Below, one piece after another: positions 18,185 through 27,009 of a DNA stretch of 64,000 nt. Location: the NCBI RefSeq assembly GCF_001653795.1, contig NZ_CP011514.1, positions 5,204,727-5,268,726 on the forward strand. Reading direction: 5' to 3'. The notes below the pieces were generated by a model, which searched no databases, was not told the DNA's origin, and saw only the letters and a list, made by a program, of their open reading frames with translations. Within the stretch, counting starts at the first letter, position 1. Each line of letters starts with the position of its first letter. Source of the stretch: Mitsuaria sp. 7 (lineage in GTDB: Bacteria; Pseudomonadota; Gammaproteobacteria; Burkholderiales; Burkholderiaceae_C). Made by a program: the position numbers and the translations under genes.

Positions 18185-18388
18185 TCATTCCCAACCCTCC
18201 GGAACGTTCAGGGACGGACGGCGACGAGGAACATCGGGAATGTCGGGAGCGGTTCCTCCCATGTCGGCGAGCCTGAACTGAGCCTGGCGGGCGATGAATG
18301 CGCGGAGCGCCGCATTGATGAGATCGCGCTCCTCGACGGGCTGGTCGGCGACGGCGAGGGCGCGTTGGTAGAGAGCTTGATCGATCAC
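18185..18388 (-). CDS. VapB-like antitoxin fragment, orphan
   Basis: This 67-residue product matches the C-terminal part of VapB-type antitoxins: ALYQRALAVADQP, then INAALRAFIARQAQFRLADMGG and a terminal PRRRP. The start is GTG at 18388 with AAAGGAA upstream. The codons just before the GTG (reading RKTV) look like the missing beta-strand of the ribbon-helix-helix fold, but no start codon precedes them. No PIN-domain toxin follows: the neighbouring permease gene ends 24 bp away on the other strand. It is probably a decayed or solitary antitoxin. Confidence 0.55.
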   Translation of the reverse strand: MIDQALYQRALAVADQPVEERDLINAALRAFIARQAQFRLADMGGTAPDIPDVPRRRPSLNVPEGWE

Positions 18389-18620
18389 AGTCTTCCTTTG
18401 CGGGATTTGCTTCGAGGCGTCATCACCGAAACCGCTTCAGTGATTCGACACACACCTCGGATCGCGAAGTCGCTAGGTTGATCTCATTGCCTTTCGCCGT
18501 CACTGACTGGTTCTTGTGTTCCTTGCCAGCGTGCTCACTGGATTCCGTAGTCCGCCTCGCATGAATGCGTAGAAGCGGTCGACCGCCGAGGGCGCGGTGA
18601 CAGGTGTTGCGCGCTGTCGG
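18389..18620. other. Atypical lower-GC segment spanning the 3' end of the glutamate-type permease gene
   Basis: This stretch is visibly less GC-rich than the genes around it. Its left part is non-coding; its right part encodes the last 40 or so residues of the permease at 18500-19294, which have no counterpart in GltK-type proteins. The simplest reading is inserted or rearranged DNA that replaced the original end of the permease gene. No terminal repeats or transposase were seen. Confidence 0.35.
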
Positions 18621-19294
18621 TTGCTTCTGCGCTCCACTGCGTGCGCGAGGCGCGACAGCCCGAAGCACATCACGAAGTAGCACCCGGCCAGCATCCCGTA
18701 GACCGCCACCGGCTGCACCAGCACCTGCGCGTTGACCTGGCCGGCGATGAAGGACAGCTCCGACAGCCCGATGATCGTGCCCAGCGAGGTCTCCTTGATC
18801 GTCGACGCGAACTGGTTGACCAGCGAGGGCAGCATGTGGCGCAGCGCCTGCGGCAGCAGCACCAGCCGCAAGGACTGACCCCGCGACATGCCCAGCGCCT
18901 CGGCGGCCAGGCGCTGGCCGGACGGCAGCGACTGCAGCCCGGCGCGCACGATCTCGGCCAGGTAGGCGGCGTCGAAGATCACCAGTGCCGCCAGCATCGT
19001 GTTGAACTGGTCCGTCTTGTGCCCGGTCACCGCCGGCAGGAAAAAGTAGGCCCAGAAGATCACCATCAGCAGCGGTGTCCCACGCACGACGTAGACCAGC
19101 GCGGTCACCGGCCAGCGCAGCCAGGCGCGGCGGCTCACGCGAGCGACGCCGAGCAGCACGCCCAGCGGGAGCGCGAGCAGCAGCCCCAGCGCGGCCAGCA
19201 CCACCGTCAGCGCGAGGCCGCCCAGCGGTCCGTTGGGGTACTGCCCCACCAGCACGTAGAGCCAGTAGGTGTCGATCATTTCGGCGATGCTCAT
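18500..19294 (-). CDS. gltK: Amino-acid ABC transporter permease (GltK-like) with odd C-terminal extension
   Basis: The 264-residue protein has the His/Glu/Gln permease fold: five hydrophobic spans, TPLLMVIFWAYFF, YLAEIVRAGLQSLPSGQ and the EAA-like stretch EALGMSRGQSLRLVLLPQALR. GltK of E. coli is about 224 residues. Here the normal end (near LSRLAHAVERR) is followed by about 40 extra residues of different composition, matching the atypical DNA at 18389-18620. The permease core looks intact. It follows the second permease gene with 30 bp between, and with the binding protein forms an importer for glutamate, aspartate or a related amino acid. No ATPase gene is adjacent. Confidence 0.85.
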   Translation of the reverse strand: MSIAEMIDTYWLYVLVGQYPNGPLGGLALTVVLAALGLLLALPLGVLLGVARVSRRAWLRWPVTALVYVVRGTPLLMVIFWAYFFLPAVTGHKTDQFNTMLAALVIFDAAYLAEIVRAGLQSLPSGQRLAAEALGMSRGQSLRLVLLPQALRHMLPSLVNQFASTIKETSLGTIIGLSELSFIAGQVNAQVLVQPVAVYGMLAGCYFVMCFGLSRLAHAVERRSNRQRATPVTAPSAVDRFYAFMRGGLRNPVSTLARNTRTSQ

Positions 19295-19324
19295 CGCGAG
19301 GCGCTCCTCTTCGTCACGATCGCC

Positions 19325-20026
19325 TCAATGGCCGGCCGGTCGCACCGGATACCGCCGCTGGTACAGCACGCCCGCGCCGGTGATCAGCATCGACACGCCC
19401 AGGTAGGTCGCCGTCGCCATCGCGAAGGTCTCGAAGCCGCGGAAGGTCGCGGACTCCACGCGCTGCGCCTGATACATCAGCTCGGCGGCGCCGACCACCG
19501 TCGCGATGCTGGTGTTCTTCCAGAGATTCAGGGTCTGCGAGATCAAGGGCGGGACCGTCGCCCGCAGCGCCTGCGGCAGCACGACCCATCGCACCGAACC
19601 GGCGAAGCGCAGTCCCATCGACTTCGCCGCTTCCCATTGCCCCGGCGGCACCGACCGCAGCCCGGAGCGCACGTCCTCGGCCACGAACGCGGCCGTGTAG
19701 ACCACCAGCGCGGCGAGTGCCGCCGCCGCCTCCACGTTGCCGGCGTAGAGCCAGGCCTTCACGCCGTCGGGCAGCAGCTCCGGCACCGCGAAGTACCAGA
19801 AGAGCATGTGCGCCAGCAGCGGCACGTTGCGCACGGCTTCGACGTAGGTCCAGGCCAGCGCACGCAGCGGCGGGAACGGCGCCAGCCTCGCCAGCGCGAT
19901 GAGCGTGCCCAGCGGCAGCGCGATCACCAGCGCGAGCACCGTCAGCGTCAGCGACAGCCGCACGCCGGCCAGCAGCCAGTCGAGGAACTGCCCTTGCAGC
20001 AGCACCGAGAAATCGAGATGAGGCAT
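19325..20026 (-). CDS. gltJ: Amino-acid ABC transporter permease (GltJ-like)
   Basis: This 233-residue membrane protein starts MPHLDFSVLLQGQFLDWLL and has the typical polar-amino-acid permease segments: SLTLTVLALVIALPLG, RNVPLLAHMLFWYF, VAEDVRSGLRSVPPGQWEAA and a Q-A-L-R loop (LPQALRATVPPLISQTLNLWKNTSI). The start at ATG 20026 was chosen over a TTG 27 bases upstream, which lies in the terminator hairpin. It pairs with the GltK-like protein. In E. coli the order gltI-gltJ-gltK-gltL is the same except that the ATPase gene is missing here. Confidence 0.9.
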   Translation of the reverse strand: MPHLDFSVLLQGQFLDWLLAGVRLSLTLTVLALVIALPLGTLIALARLAPFPPLRALAWTYVEAVRNVPLLAHMLFWYFAVPELLPDGVKAWLYAGNVEAAAALAALVVYTAAFVAEDVRSGLRSVPPGQWEAAKSMGLRFAGSVRWVVLPQALRATVPPLISQTLNLWKNTSIATVVGAAELMYQAQRVESATFRGFETFAMATATYLGVSMLITGAGVLYQRRYPVRPAGH

Positions 20027-20052
20027 GGAATCGACGCTTCCCGCAATAAACA

Positions 20053-20076
20053 ACGCCCCGGCCTAGGCCGGGGCGT
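20053..20076 (-). terminator. Attenuating hairpin between binding-protein and permease genes
   Basis: ACGCCCCGGCC (20053-20063) and GGCCGGGGCGT (20066-20076) form a perfect 11-bp stem with a two-base centre. On the minus strand it is followed by TGTTTATTG. Its place between the binding protein and the permeases is typical of partial terminators that keep permease levels lower. Confidence 0.7.
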
Positions 20077-20120
20077 GCTCGCATCGGATGACAAGGTAGA
20101 TCAGTTCATCTGGGTCGTGC

Positions 20121-20957
20121 TCAGCCCTCCACTTGGTCGCTATCGATCTTGAAACTGCGCGTCTGGAACTTCAGACGCGTAGACGGTCCGTACCACTTGT
20201 TGAACAGCTGCTCGGCGGTGCCGTTGGCCTCGAGCTCGCGCAGCGCGCCGTCCACTTGGGCCTTCAATTTCGTCTCGCCCTTGCGCAGGCCCAGCGCCAG
20301 CGGCTCGACGCTGAGGTTGGCCGACAGGATCTCGTACTGCGACGCCGTCGGGCCGAGCTTGGCGTACTGGTCGAGCAGCGACACCTCGTCGTTGACGAAC
20401 GCCACGCCCTTGCCCTGCTGCAGCGCCTGGAAAGCCTGCGGACCGGTGTCGAAGGTGACGACGTCGACCGAGGGCACGGCCTTGCGGACGTTGGGCTCCT
20501 GCGTGCCGCCCTTGATGGTCACGACCTTCTTGCCGGCCAGCTGGTTCAGCGCCTTGATGCCGCTGTCCTTCTTCACCAGCACCTTCTGGCCGGTGACGAA
20601 GGTGGTCAGCGAGAAGTCGATCACCGCCTCGCGTTCCTTGTTGTGCGTCAGGCTCGCGGCCAGTACGTCCACGTGGCCCTGCTGCAGTTCGGGGATGCGC
20701 GCCGCGACCGCCAGCTGCTTCAGGCGCAGCTTCACGCCGAGCTTCTGCGCGACCGCCTTCGCCAGGTCGACCTCGTAGCCGACGATCTCGCGCGTCTTCG
20801 GATCGATGAAGCTGTTGGGCTCGTCGGTGCCGAGCACGCCCACCACGAGCTCGCCCTTCTTCTTGATGTCGTCCAGCTGGTCCGCATGGGCGATGCCCAG
20901 CATGGCGGCCGAGGTGGCGATCACGAGCAGGGCGCGGCGGGTCACGGTCAGGGTCAT
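20121..20957 (-). CDS. Amino-acid ABC transporter substrate-binding protein (GltI-like)
   Basis: The 278-residue product has a signal peptide (RRALLVIATSAAMLGIAHAD) and a family-3 binding fold: KKKGELVVGV, GYEVDLAKAVAQKLGV, VDVLAASLTHNKEREAVIDFS and KVVTIKGGTQEPNVRK. It binds glutamate, aspartate or a similar amino acid in the periplasm. It heads the minus-strand importer operon; a hairpin separates it from the permease genes. The ligand is uncertain; because the operon is located near cysteine genes, a cysteine- or cystine-like ligand is also possible. Confidence 0.88.
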   Translation of the reverse strand: MTLTVTRRALLVIATSAAMLGIAHADQLDDIKKKGELVVGVLGTDEPNSFIDPKTREIVGYEVDLAKAVAQKLGVKLRLKQLAVAARIPELQQGHVDVLAASLTHNKEREAVIDFSLTTFVTGQKVLVKKDSGIKALNQLAGKKVVTIKGGTQEPNVRKAVPSVDVVTFDTGPQAFQALQQGKGVAFVNDEVSLLDQYAKLGPTASQYEILSANLSVEPLALGLRKGETKLKAQVDGALRELEANGTAEQLFNKWYGPSTRLKFQTRSFKIDSDQVEG

Positions 20958-21163
20958 GGCGTCGGTGTCCTTTTCTTGAAGTCGGTGGAGCGTTGGAAAC
21001 GTCGGGAGCGGTGGTTCGCGATGGACATCAGCTTAGGAATCCCGGCCTTCACGCGGAACGAACGGATGGGCATATGCATGCGCGGCTTTCGCACGTCCCC
21101 CTCCCCGTCGCGTTCTCCGCCCCCTTCATCGACGAGGTCGCGCGCTTGCGGCATGCTCAGGTC

Positions 21164-22186
21164 ATGAGCCTCCTCCACGACCGCGTGCCCGTCATCGACA
21201 TCTCCGGCCTGCACGACCCGGCGACGGGTGATCCCGCTTCGCCCGGCGGCCGTCTCGCGGCCGTGCAGATCGGTGAAGCCTGCCGCGCGCATGGCTTCTT
21301 CTACGTGAGCCATCACGGCGTCGATCCCGCGCTGATCGAGCGGCTCGACCGATCGGCACGTGTGTTCTTCGCGCTGCCCGAGGAAGAGAAGCGCCGCTGG
21401 CCGATGGCCGACGGCGGCCGCGCCTGGCGCGGCTACTTCAGCACCGGCGGCGAGCTGACCTCGGGCCGGCCGGACTGGAAGGAAGGGCTGTACCTCGGCG
21501 CCGAATTGCCGCCGGACGACCCGCGCGTGCTCGCCGGCACGCCGCTGCACGGCGCCAACCTCTGGCCCGACGTGCCGGGATTGAGGGACACGGTGCTTGA
21601 GTACCTCGCCGCCGTGACCGCGGTGGGCCAACGCGTGCTGGGCGGCATCGCGCTCAGCCTCGATCTGCCGCCGGCCTACTTCCTGACGCACGCCACTGCG
21701 GATCCGCTGGTGCTGCTGCGGCTCTTCAACTATCCCGCCGTGCCGGACGCCGCCGAAGTCGACGCGCCCTGGGGCGTCGGCGAGCACACCGACTACGGCC
21801 TGCTCACGCTGCTGTACCAGGACGACAGCGGCGGCCTCGAGGTCCATGGCCGTCGCGGCTGGATAGACGCGCCGCCCATGCCCGGCACCTTCGTCTGCAA
21901 CATCGGCGACATGCTGGATCGCATGACCGCGGGGCTCTACCGCAGCACGCCGCATCGGGTGAAGCTCAATCGCGGCACGCGCGACCGGCTGTCGGTGCCG
22001 CTGTTCCTCGACCCGTCCTTCACCAGCCGTGTCCAGCCGATCCCCGGCCTCCCGCCGGCCGAGGACGACAGCGCGTCGCGCTGGGACGCCAGCAACCTCC
22101 ACGTCTTCGCCGGCACCTACGGCGAGTACCTGATGGGCAAGGTCGGCAAGGTGTTCCCGGAGCTCGGCGCGTCGGTGCTGCCGTGA
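21164..22186 (+). CDS. Isopenicillin-N-synthase-like Fe(II)/2-oxoglutarate oxygenase
   Basis: This 340-residue oxygenase has the DIOX N-terminal domain (VPVIDISGLHDP, GFFYVSHHGVD) and the catalytic jelly roll with His208 and Asp210 (VGEHTDYGLL), His264 (STPHRVKLN) and an R-L-S motif for co-substrate binding (about residues 273-277). The family hydroxylates or oxidises small molecules; the substrate here is unknown. ATG 21164 gives the canonical N-terminus; in-frame ATGs further upstream only add non-conserved residues. It is divergent from the amino-acid importer and precedes the cystathionine genes by about 100 bp. Confidence 0.85.
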   Translation: MSLLHDRVPVIDISGLHDPATGDPASPGGRLAAVQIGEACRAHGFFYVSHHGVDPALIERLDRSARVFFALPEEEKRRWPMADGGRAWRGYFSTGGELTSGRPDWKEGLYLGAELPPDDPRVLAGTPLHGANLWPDVPGLRDTVLEYLAAVTAVGQRVLGGIALSLDLPPAYFLTHATADPLVLLRLFNYPAVPDAAEVDAPWGVGEHTDYGLLTLLYQDDSGGLEVHGRRGWIDAPPMPGTFVCNIGDMLDRMTAGLYRSTPHRVKLNRGTRDRLSVPLFLDPSFTSRVQPIPGLPPAEDDSASRWDASNLHVFAGTYGEYLMGKVGKVFPELGASVLP

Positions 22187-22289
22187 CCGGCAGGGTGAAA
22201 GCGGTTAATCTTTTCTGTTCCGCCGCGCCCGGCACCACCCCCGCCGGCCGCGCAGCCCGACCATCCCACCAGGATCACAAGGAGCGCCC

Positions 22290-23696
22290 ATGAGTGCCAA
22301 GGAGACCTCTTCCACCCCCGCGCAGCAGCCGCCCGAGCGCCCTGCCGTGCTGGACCTGATCGGCAACACGCCGCTGGTCCCCGTGCACCGGCTCGACACC
22401 GGCCCCTGCCAGCTGTTCCTGAAGCTCGAATCGCAGAACCCCGGCGGCTCGATCAAGGACCGCATCGGCCTGTCGATGATCGAGGCCGCCGAGCGCGACG
22501 GCCTGCTGCCGCCCGGCGGCACCGTCGTCGAGGCGACCGCGGGCAACACCGGTCTCGGACTCGCGCTGGTCGCGCGCGCCAAGGGCTACCGCGTCGTGCT
22601 CGTCGTGCCGGACAAGATGTCCGCCGAGAAGGTGCTGCAGCTGAAGGCGCTGGGCGCCGAGGTCCACATCACGCGCTCCGACGTGGGCAAGGGCCACCCC
22701 GACTACTACCAGGACCGCGCCGCGCGTCTGGTCCAGGACATCCCCGGCGCCTGGTACGCCGACCAGTTCAACAACCCCAACAACCCGCTCGCCCACGAGA
22801 CCACGACCGGTCCGGAGATCTGGCAGCAGGTCGGCCACCGCATCGACGCGCTGGTCTGCGGCGTCGGCTCCGGCGGCACGATCACCGGGCTGTCGCGCTT
22901 CTTCGCGAAGGTGCGTCCGGGGCTGGACGTCGTGCTCGCCGATCCGGCCGGTTCCATCCTCAAGGACTTCATCGAGACCGGCAGCTTCGGCGAGGCCGGC
23001 TCCTGGGCCGTCGAAGGCATCGGCGAGGACTTCATCCCGCCCATCGCCGACCTGAGCGGCGTGCGCCACGCCTACTCGATCACCGACGAGGAGAGCTTCG
23101 CCACCGCGCGCGACCTGTACCGCGCCGAGGGCATCCTGGCCGGTTCCTCGACCGGCACGCTGCTGGCCGCGGCGCTGAAGTACTGCCGCGCGCAGACCAC
23201 GCCCAAGCGCGTGGTCACGCTGGTCTGCGACACCGGCACCCGCTACCTGTCCAAGGTCTACAACGACCCGTGGATGTTCGACCAGGGCCTGCTCAAACGC
23301 GCCACCAAGGGCGACCTGCGCGACCTGATCGCGCGCCTGCCCGAGGACGGCGCCGTCATCAGCGTCAGCCCCGAGGACACGCTGGCCACGGCCTTCTCGC
23401 GCATGCGCCAGGCCGAGGTCTCGCAGCTGCCGGTGCTCAAGGACGGCAAGCTGGTCGGCCTGCTCGACGAGTCCGACCTGCTCGCCCAGATGCACATGGA
23501 CGCCCGCCACTTCAAGGACAGCGTGGACAGCGCGATGAGTCATGATGTGCAGACCCTGCCTCCCGGCGCGCCGCTGTCCGACCTGATCGCGCAGCTGCGC
23601 AAGGGCCTGGTGGCCGTGATCGCGGACGATCGCGGCTTCCACGGCCTCGTCACCCGTTTCGATCTCTTGAACCACCTGCGAAAGGGCTTGTCATGA
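22290..23696 (+). CDS. cbs: Cystathionine beta-synthase
   Basis: The 468-residue enzyme joins a fold-type II PLP domain (about residues 15-330) to two CBS domains (about 345-465). PLP lysine is Lys56 in PGGSIKDR; the substrate loop EATAGNTG and glycine-rich GVGSGGTITG are present, as in eukaryotic and bacterial CBS. It condenses serine and homocysteine to cystathionine, the first step of reverse transsulfuration. The CBS pair may bind an adenosyl ligand and regulate activity. There is no heme-binding N-terminal extension. Its stop overlaps the gamma-lyase start (ATGA 23693-23696), so both enzymes are translationally coupled. Confidence 0.95.
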   Translation: MSAKETSSTPAQQPPERPAVLDLIGNTPLVPVHRLDTGPCQLFLKLESQNPGGSIKDRIGLSMIEAAERDGLLPPGGTVVEATAGNTGLGLALVARAKGYRVVLVVPDKMSAEKVLQLKALGAEVHITRSDVGKGHPDYYQDRAARLVQDIPGAWYADQFNNPNNPLAHETTTGPEIWQQVGHRIDALVCGVGSGGTITGLSRFFAKVRPGLDVVLADPAGSILKDFIETGSFGEAGSWAVEGIGEDFIPPIADLSGVRHAYSITDEESFATARDLYRAEGILAGSSTGTLLAAALKYCRAQTTPKRVVTLVCDTGTRYLSKVYNDPWMFDQGLLKRATKGDLRDLIARLPEDGAVISVSPEDTLATAFSRMRQAEVSQLPVLKDGKLVGLLDESDLLAQMHMDARHFKDSVDSAMSHDVQTLPPGAPLSDLIAQLRKGLVAVIADDRGFHGLVTRFDLLNHLRKGLS

Positions 23697-24913
23697 GCCA
23701 CCACAACGACAACGACAAAGACAACCAGCCGAATCAGCCGCTGCATGGCGCCGACCTGCGCTTCGACACGCGCGCGATCCACGGCGGCCAGCATCCCGAT
23801 CCGACGACCGGCGCGGTGATGCCGCCGATCTACGCGACCTCGACCTACCGCCAGCAGAGCCCCGGCGTGCACCAGGGCTACGAGTACGGCCGCACGCACA
23901 ACCCGACCCGCCAGGCCTATGAGCGCGCGATCGCCAGCCTGGAAGGCGGCGTGCAGGGCTACGCCTTCTCGTCGGGCCTGGCCGCGATGGCGACGATCCT
24001 GGACACGCTGGACGCCGGCTCGCACATCGTCGCGGGCGATGACCTCTACGGCGGCAGCTACCGCCTGTTCGAACGCGTGCGCAAGCGCAGCGCCGGCCTG
24101 CAGGTCACCTACGTCGACAGCAGCAAGCCGGAGAACGTCCGCGCCGCGCTGCGCCCCGAGACGAAGATGATCTGGATCGAGACGCCCAGCAACCCGCTGC
24201 TGACGCTGACCGACCTGGCCGCCGTCGCGAAGATCGCGCGCGAGCACGGCGCGCTGGCCATCGCCGACAACACCTTCGCCAGCCCCTGGTCGCAGCGTCC
24301 GCTGGAACTGGGCTTCGACGCGGTGATGCACTCGGCCACCAAGTACCTGAACGGCCACAGCGACGTGATCTCCGGCGTGGTGGTGGTCGGCGGCGAGCAA
24401 CGTCAGGCCGCGCTGCGCGAGCAGCTCGAGTTCCTGCACAACGCCGTCGGCTCGATCGCCGGCCCGTTCGACAGCTTCCTCGCGCTGCGCGGGCTGAAGA
24501 CGCTGGCGCTGCGCATGGCGCGTCACAACGAGAGCGCGCTGGAACTCGCCGGCTGGCTGGAGGCGCAGCCCAAGGTGCGCCGCGTCTACTACCCGGGCCT
24601 GGAGAGCCATCCGCAGCTCGCGCTGGCCAAGCGCCAGATGCGCGGCGGCGGCGGGATGATCAGCATCCAGCTCGACACCGACCTGGCCGGCGCGCGCCGC
24701 TTCCTGGAGCGGGTGCAGATCTTCTCGCTGGCGGAAAGCCTGGGCGGCGTCGAAAGCCTGATCTCGCTGCCCGCGCTGATGACGCATGCGTCGATCCCGG
24801 TCGAGACGCGCAACCGGCTCGGCATCACCGATTCGCTGGTGCGGATCTCCGCCGGCATCGAGGACATCGAGGACCTGCGCGACGACTTGAAGGCGGGTCT
24901 CGCCGCCATCTGA
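23693..24913 (+). CDS. Cystathionine gamma-lyase/synthase-type PLP enzyme
   Basis: This 406-residue Cys/Met-metabolism PLP enzyme carries the signature region around Lys217 ([16 protein letters not shown]), the N-terminal [26 protein letters not shown] and the C-terminal [19 protein letters not shown]. Being coupled to cystathionine beta-synthase argues for gamma-lyase (cystathionine to cysteine, 2-oxobutyrate and ammonia) over gamma-synthase. The first 15 residues are a polar Asn/Asp/His-rich leader. A strong terminator follows at 24962. Confidence 0.93.
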   Translation: MSHHNDNDKDNQPNQPLHGADLRFDTRAIHGGQHPDPTTGAVMPPIYATSTYRQQSPGVHQGYEYGRTHNPTRQAYERAIASLEGGVQGYAFSSGLAAMATILDTLDAGSHIVAGDDLYGGSYRLFERVRKRSAGLQVTYVDSSKPENVRAALRPETKMIWIETPSNPLLTLTDLAAVAKIAREHGALAIADNTFASPWSQRPLELGFDAVMHSATKYLNGHSDVISGVVVVGGEQRQAALREQLEFLHNAVGSIAGPFDSFLALRGLKTLALRMARHNESALELAGWLEAQPKVRRVYYPGLESHPQLALAKRQMRGGGGMISIQLDTDLAGARRFLERVQIFSLAESLGGVESLISLPALMTHASIPVETRNRLGITDSLVRISAGIEDIEDLRDDLKAGLAAI

Positions 24914-24961
24914 CGACGTCCCAGGGATGACGCCGCGGACGCCATCGTCTGCGGACCCATG

Positions 24962-25002
24962 AACGCGCCGGGGCCGGGAGGCCTTCGGCGCGTTCTGCTT
25001 TT
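24962..25002 (+). terminator. Intrinsic terminator of the cystathionine operon
   Basis: GAACGCGCCG (24962-24971) pairs perfectly with CGGCGCGTTC (24987-24996) across a 15-base loop, followed by TGCTTTT. It lies about 50 bp after the gamma-lyase stop codon. The remainder of the roughly 300-bp gap to the next gene (24914-25213) is non-coding and ends in an AT-rich promoter with an inverted repeat. Confidence 0.85.
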
Positions 25003-25136
25003 CCGAACCGCAGTCCGCACAAGAAACGAAGTAAGACGTGAAGAATGCGTGAAGATATGCGCGTCAACCGCGCGCTGAACTGGACCGCCAGGGGCATGGA
25101 CTCCACCTGACCGGTCCGACGTGCTGTCGGAAAAAC

Positions 25137-25173
25137 CTTCGCTTGAATCGTCTTAACTTCCGTTTAAGCGAAG
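25137..25173. promoter_or_regulatory. Inverted-repeat operator candidate upstream of the NhaR-type gene
   Basis: CTTCGCTT (25137-25144) and AAGCGAAG (25166-25173) are a perfect inverted repeat; with one mismatch it extends to 11 bp per arm (CTTCGCTTGAA and TTTAAGCGAAG). It lies about 40-75 bp before the start codon in an AT-rich patch, the position expected for a LysR-type autoregulatory site. Confidence 0.5.
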
Positions 25174-25213
25174 TTCGTTATCATTCCGGTTCGTCTTTTT
25201 CGGAGGCCCCGCC

Positions 25214-26152
25214 ATGTCCACCCTCAACTACCGTCACCTCCACTACTTCTGGGTCGTCGCCAAGGAGGGCGGCTTCGCCCGGGCGGCCGACCGCCTGGGC
25301 ATGGCCGTGCAGACGATCAGCGCGCAGGTGCGGGAGCTGGAGCGGTCGCTGGGCCACCAGTTGCTCAAGCCCGAGGGCCGCGGCCTCGTGCTGACCGAGG
25401 CCGGCCAGGCCGCCTTCGCCAGAGCCGAGGAGATCTTCCAGATCGGCCAGATGGTGCCGAACGAGGTCCACGAGGCGGCCACGCAGCGCGTGCAGCGGCT
25501 GTCGGTGGGCCTGTCGGACGGACTGTCGAAGCTGGCCGCGCACGCGCTGCTCGCGCCGGTGCTGGACACCCCGCAGCTGCGCCTCGTCTGCCATGAAGGC
25601 GAGGTCGACCAGCTGATCGGCGAACTCGCGCTGCATCACCTGGACCTGGTGCTCACCGACCAGCCCGCCCCCGTCAATCCGACGCTGCGCATCACCAGCC
25701 AGCTGCTGGCGAGCACGACGGTCGACTGGTACGGCCCGGCCGAGCTGATCGAGCGCGCCCGCCGCGCGCCGAACAAGGGCTTCCCGTACGTGCTGGAGAC
25801 GCTGCCGGTGCTGCTGCCGACCCGCCACGCCTCGCTGCGCTCGGGCCTGGAGCGCTGGTTCGAACAGCACCACATCCGCCCGCAGATCGTGGGCGAGTTC
25901 GAGGACAGCGCGCTGATGAGCGTCTTCGCCGCCCGCGGCCTGGGCGTGTTCCCGGTCAGCCGTCTGGGCGCCGACGACCTCTCGCTGATGGCCGGCCTGC
26001 ACCTGCTGGGGCAGACCGAGGTGGTCGAAGACGTCCACGCGATCTACTCGCGCCGCGGTCAGAACCACCCCCTGGTGGCCAAGCTGCTGGAGCGTCGCGG
26101 TACCCCGATCAACCTCAACGAGCTGGAGACGGAAATTGCTTCAGCAAAATGA
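25214..26152 (+). CDS. nhaR: NhaR-type LysR transcriptional regulator
   Basis: The 312-residue protein starts MSTLNYRHLHYFWVVAKEG, the distinctive NhaR opening, followed by the helix-turn-helix (AADRLGMAVQTISAQVRELERSL) and KPEGRGLVLTEAG. The effector domain includes LVCHEGEVDQLIGELALHHLDLVL and EDSALMSVFAARGLGVFPV. NhaR activates sodium/proton antiporter and, in E. coli, biofilm polysaccharide genes in response to sodium and pH. No antiporter gene is adjacent; the following gene encodes a BI-1-type membrane protein about 108 bp downstream, a possible target. Confidence 0.88.
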   Translation: MSTLNYRHLHYFWVVAKEGGFARAADRLGMAVQTISAQVRELERSLGHQLLKPEGRGLVLTEAGQAAFARAEEIFQIGQMVPNEVHEAATQRVQRLSVGLSDGLSKLAAHALLAPVLDTPQLRLVCHEGEVDQLIGELALHHLDLVLTDQPAPVNPTLRITSQLLASTTVDWYGPAELIERARRAPNKGFPYVLETLPVLLPTRHASLRSGLERWFEQHHIRPQIVGEFEDSALMSVFAARGLGVFPVSRLGADDLSLMAGLHLLGQTEVVEDVHAIYSRRGQNHPLVAKLLERRGTPINLNELETEIASAK

Positions 26153-26259
26153 GCAATAAGCAGGTTTATTCGATGTCATGACCGCGTTAAGGTCGGTCCC
26201 CAAACGCGTGTGATCACGCTTCACGTCCAACGGCTCCCTCGGAGCCAAGGAGAACCCTC

Positions 26260-26973
26260 ATGAGCGACTTCCAACGACAGCCGGCGTCCCCGTCGGCCTG
26301 GACGCCCGCCACCGCGAACGGCGGCGATTCGGTCTTCACCCAGCGCGCCGACGTGGCGCGCGTGCTGCGCAACACCTACGCGCTGCTGTCGATGACGCTG
26401 CTGTTCAGCGGCGCCGTCGCGGCTGCGGCGGTCGCGTACAACCTGCCCGCGCCGGGCATGATCATCACGCTGATCGGCTACTTCGGCCTGCTGTTCGCGA
26501 TCCACAAGACGCAGAACAGCGCAGCCTCGGTGCCGTTCGTGTTCGCGCTGACCGGCTTCATGGGCTACACGCTGGGGCCCTTGCTCGGCGCGATCCTGAA
26601 GATGGCGGGCGGCGCCAGCATCATCGCCATGGCGATGGGCACGACGGGCGCGACCTTCCTGGTGCTGTCGGCCTACGTGCTGGCGACCAAGAAGGACTTC
26701 AGCTTCATGGGCGGCTTCCTGTTCGCCGGCATGATCATCGCGATCCTGGCATCGCTGGCCAACCTGTTCTTCCAGCTGCCGATGCTGTCGGTGGTGGTCT
26801 CGGGCGTCGTCGCGCTGCTGTCGGCCGGCATGATCCTGTTCCACACCAGCATGATCGTGAACGGCGGCGAGCGGAACTACGTGATGGCCACGGTCAGCCT
26901 GTTCGTGTCGCTGTTCAACCTGTTCACCAGCCTGCTGAGCATCTTCGGCTTCGCCGGTTCCAGCGACGATTGA
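26260..26973 (+). CDS. Bax inhibitor-1/YccA family inner-membrane protein
   Basis: This 237-residue protein has about seven hydrophobic helices from residue 38 on and BI-1 family features: VLRNTYALLSMTLLFSG, GFMGYTLGPLLGAIL, ATFLVLSAYVLATKKDFSFMGGFLF split over two helices, and a C-terminal stretch FNLFTSLLSIFGF. In E. coli YccA modulates the FtsH protease and protects the translocon; the family may also conduct calcium. It has a good SD (AGGAGA) before ATG 26260. The first 25 residues are polar and cytoplasmic. Confidence 0.92.
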   Translation: MSDFQRQPASPSAWTPATANGGDSVFTQRADVARVLRNTYALLSMTLLFSGAVAAAAVAYNLPAPGMIITLIGYFGLLFAIHKTQNSAASVPFVFALTGFMGYTLGPLLGAILKMAGGASIIAMAMGTTGATFLVLSAYVLATKKDFSFMGGFLFAGMIIAILASLANLFFQLPMLSVVVSGVVALLSAGMILFHTSMIVNGGERNYVMATVSLFVSLFNLFTSLLSIFGFAGSSDD

Positions 26974-27009
26974 ACGGATAGGTCCTGACCGACTGAGGCG
27001 AGGCACACG

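Noticed and set aside
22187..22289. Possible SAM-type riboswitch before the cystathionine genes
   Set aside because: The leader is only about 100 bp, has no ordered set of helices that I can recognise and no terminator before the start codon.
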